Shown piece by piece: positions 63,829 to 64,000 of a DNA stretch of 64,000 nucleotides. The first letter of the stretch is position 1; every line of letters begins with the position of its first letter. The stretch is taken from NCBI GenBank assembly GCA_938743325.2, contig OW568901.1, positions 284,030-348,029 on the forward strand. The letters are read 5' to 3'. The notes below the pieces were generated by a model, which worked only from the letters and a program-made list of their open reading frames with translations, ran no database searches and was not told the DNA's origin. The stretch comes from Pycnococcus provasolii (Eukaryota; Chlorophyta; Pseudoscourfieldiophyceae; Pseudoscourfieldiales; Pycnococcaceae). A program made the position numbers and the translations under genes.

Positions 63829-64000
63829 TTAGGGTTAGGGTTAGGGTTAGGGTTAGGGTTAGGGTTAGGGTTAGGGTTAGGGTTAGGGTTAGGGTTAGGG
63901 TTAGGGTTAGGGTTAGGGTTAGGGTTAGGGTTAGGGTTAGGGTTAGGGTTAGGGTTAGGGTTAGGGTTAGGGTTAGGGTTAGGGTTAGGGTTAGGGTTAG
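63829..64000 (+). repeat. Terminal telomere (TTAGGG)n
   Basis: About 28 perfect TTAGGG units to the window edge, G-rich strand running 5' to 3' outward. Confidence 0.97.

Overview
This is the end of a eukaryotic nuclear chromosome. It runs into an uninterrupted (TTAGGG)n tract at the right edge (about 63829-64000), with the G-rich strand pointing outward as at a true right telomere. The gene set points to a green alga, probably prasinophyte-like: a three-exon gene for the thylakoid one-helix protein OHP2, a LUX/PCL-type GARP transcription factor, an LSF1-like PDZ/CBM48 starch-metabolism protein, a plastid-type KAS III, a SWEET sugar transporter and a DGAT2-type acyltransferase. An RSPH14/RSP8-like armadillo protein suggests that the lineage makes, or descends from makers of, motile cilia. 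Genes are dense, mostly intronless and often in divergent pairs. I cannot name the species from sequence alone.

Layout. 1-2785: a complete-looking MULE-type DNA transposon whose inverted termini carry telomere-like repeats. 3132-4760: MYND-finger/TPR protein between telomere-like patches. 5259-9620: a 1453-residue NLR-like protein (MGC lipid-anchor N-terminus, TIR-like domain, NACHT, then 14 nearly identical WD40 repeats). 9621-10590: degenerate DNA with a duplicated piece of the MYND gene's 5' end. 10591-17398: DGAT2-like enzyme, an RNase H plus REX4/ISG20-type exonuclease fusion, and an LRR protein. 18812-22600: a multi-pass membrane protein kinase. 22732-24434: a ParB-like gene with a hairpin-rich, introner-like interruption. 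25257-29405: DNA topoisomerase II. 29406-37120: sparser, with a small Cys-rich protein, a SAM-domain membrane protein and a 2OG-Fe(II)-oxygenase-like membrane protein. 37121-50932: a dense housekeeping block (KAS III, UHM-TPR protein, SWEET, LSF1-like, SHOCT protein, DEAD-box helicase, DRG1, AP-4 epsilon). 51358-53570: an apparently young Tc1/mariner-superfamily transposon with identical 210-bp inverted repeats and a TA target duplication. 54091-61922: RSPH14-like, purple acid phosphatase, OHP2, TupA-like ATP-grasp protein and LUX-like factor. 61923-64000: subtelomere with a 171-bp direct repeat, a copia fragment, degenerate telomere variants and the telomere.

The most interesting locus is the TIR-NACHT-WD40 gene. 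Its repeats are homogenised at the DNA level but vary at a few fixed positions, the pattern known from fungal and bacterial NLR-type recognition proteins with high internal conservation. It may be an algal self/non-self or pathogen sensor under rapid repeat evolution. Telomere-like DNA recurs throughout: in transposon ends, between genes, and in probable divergent promoters as AAACCCC-type motifs. All calls come from reading the sequence; no database search was run.
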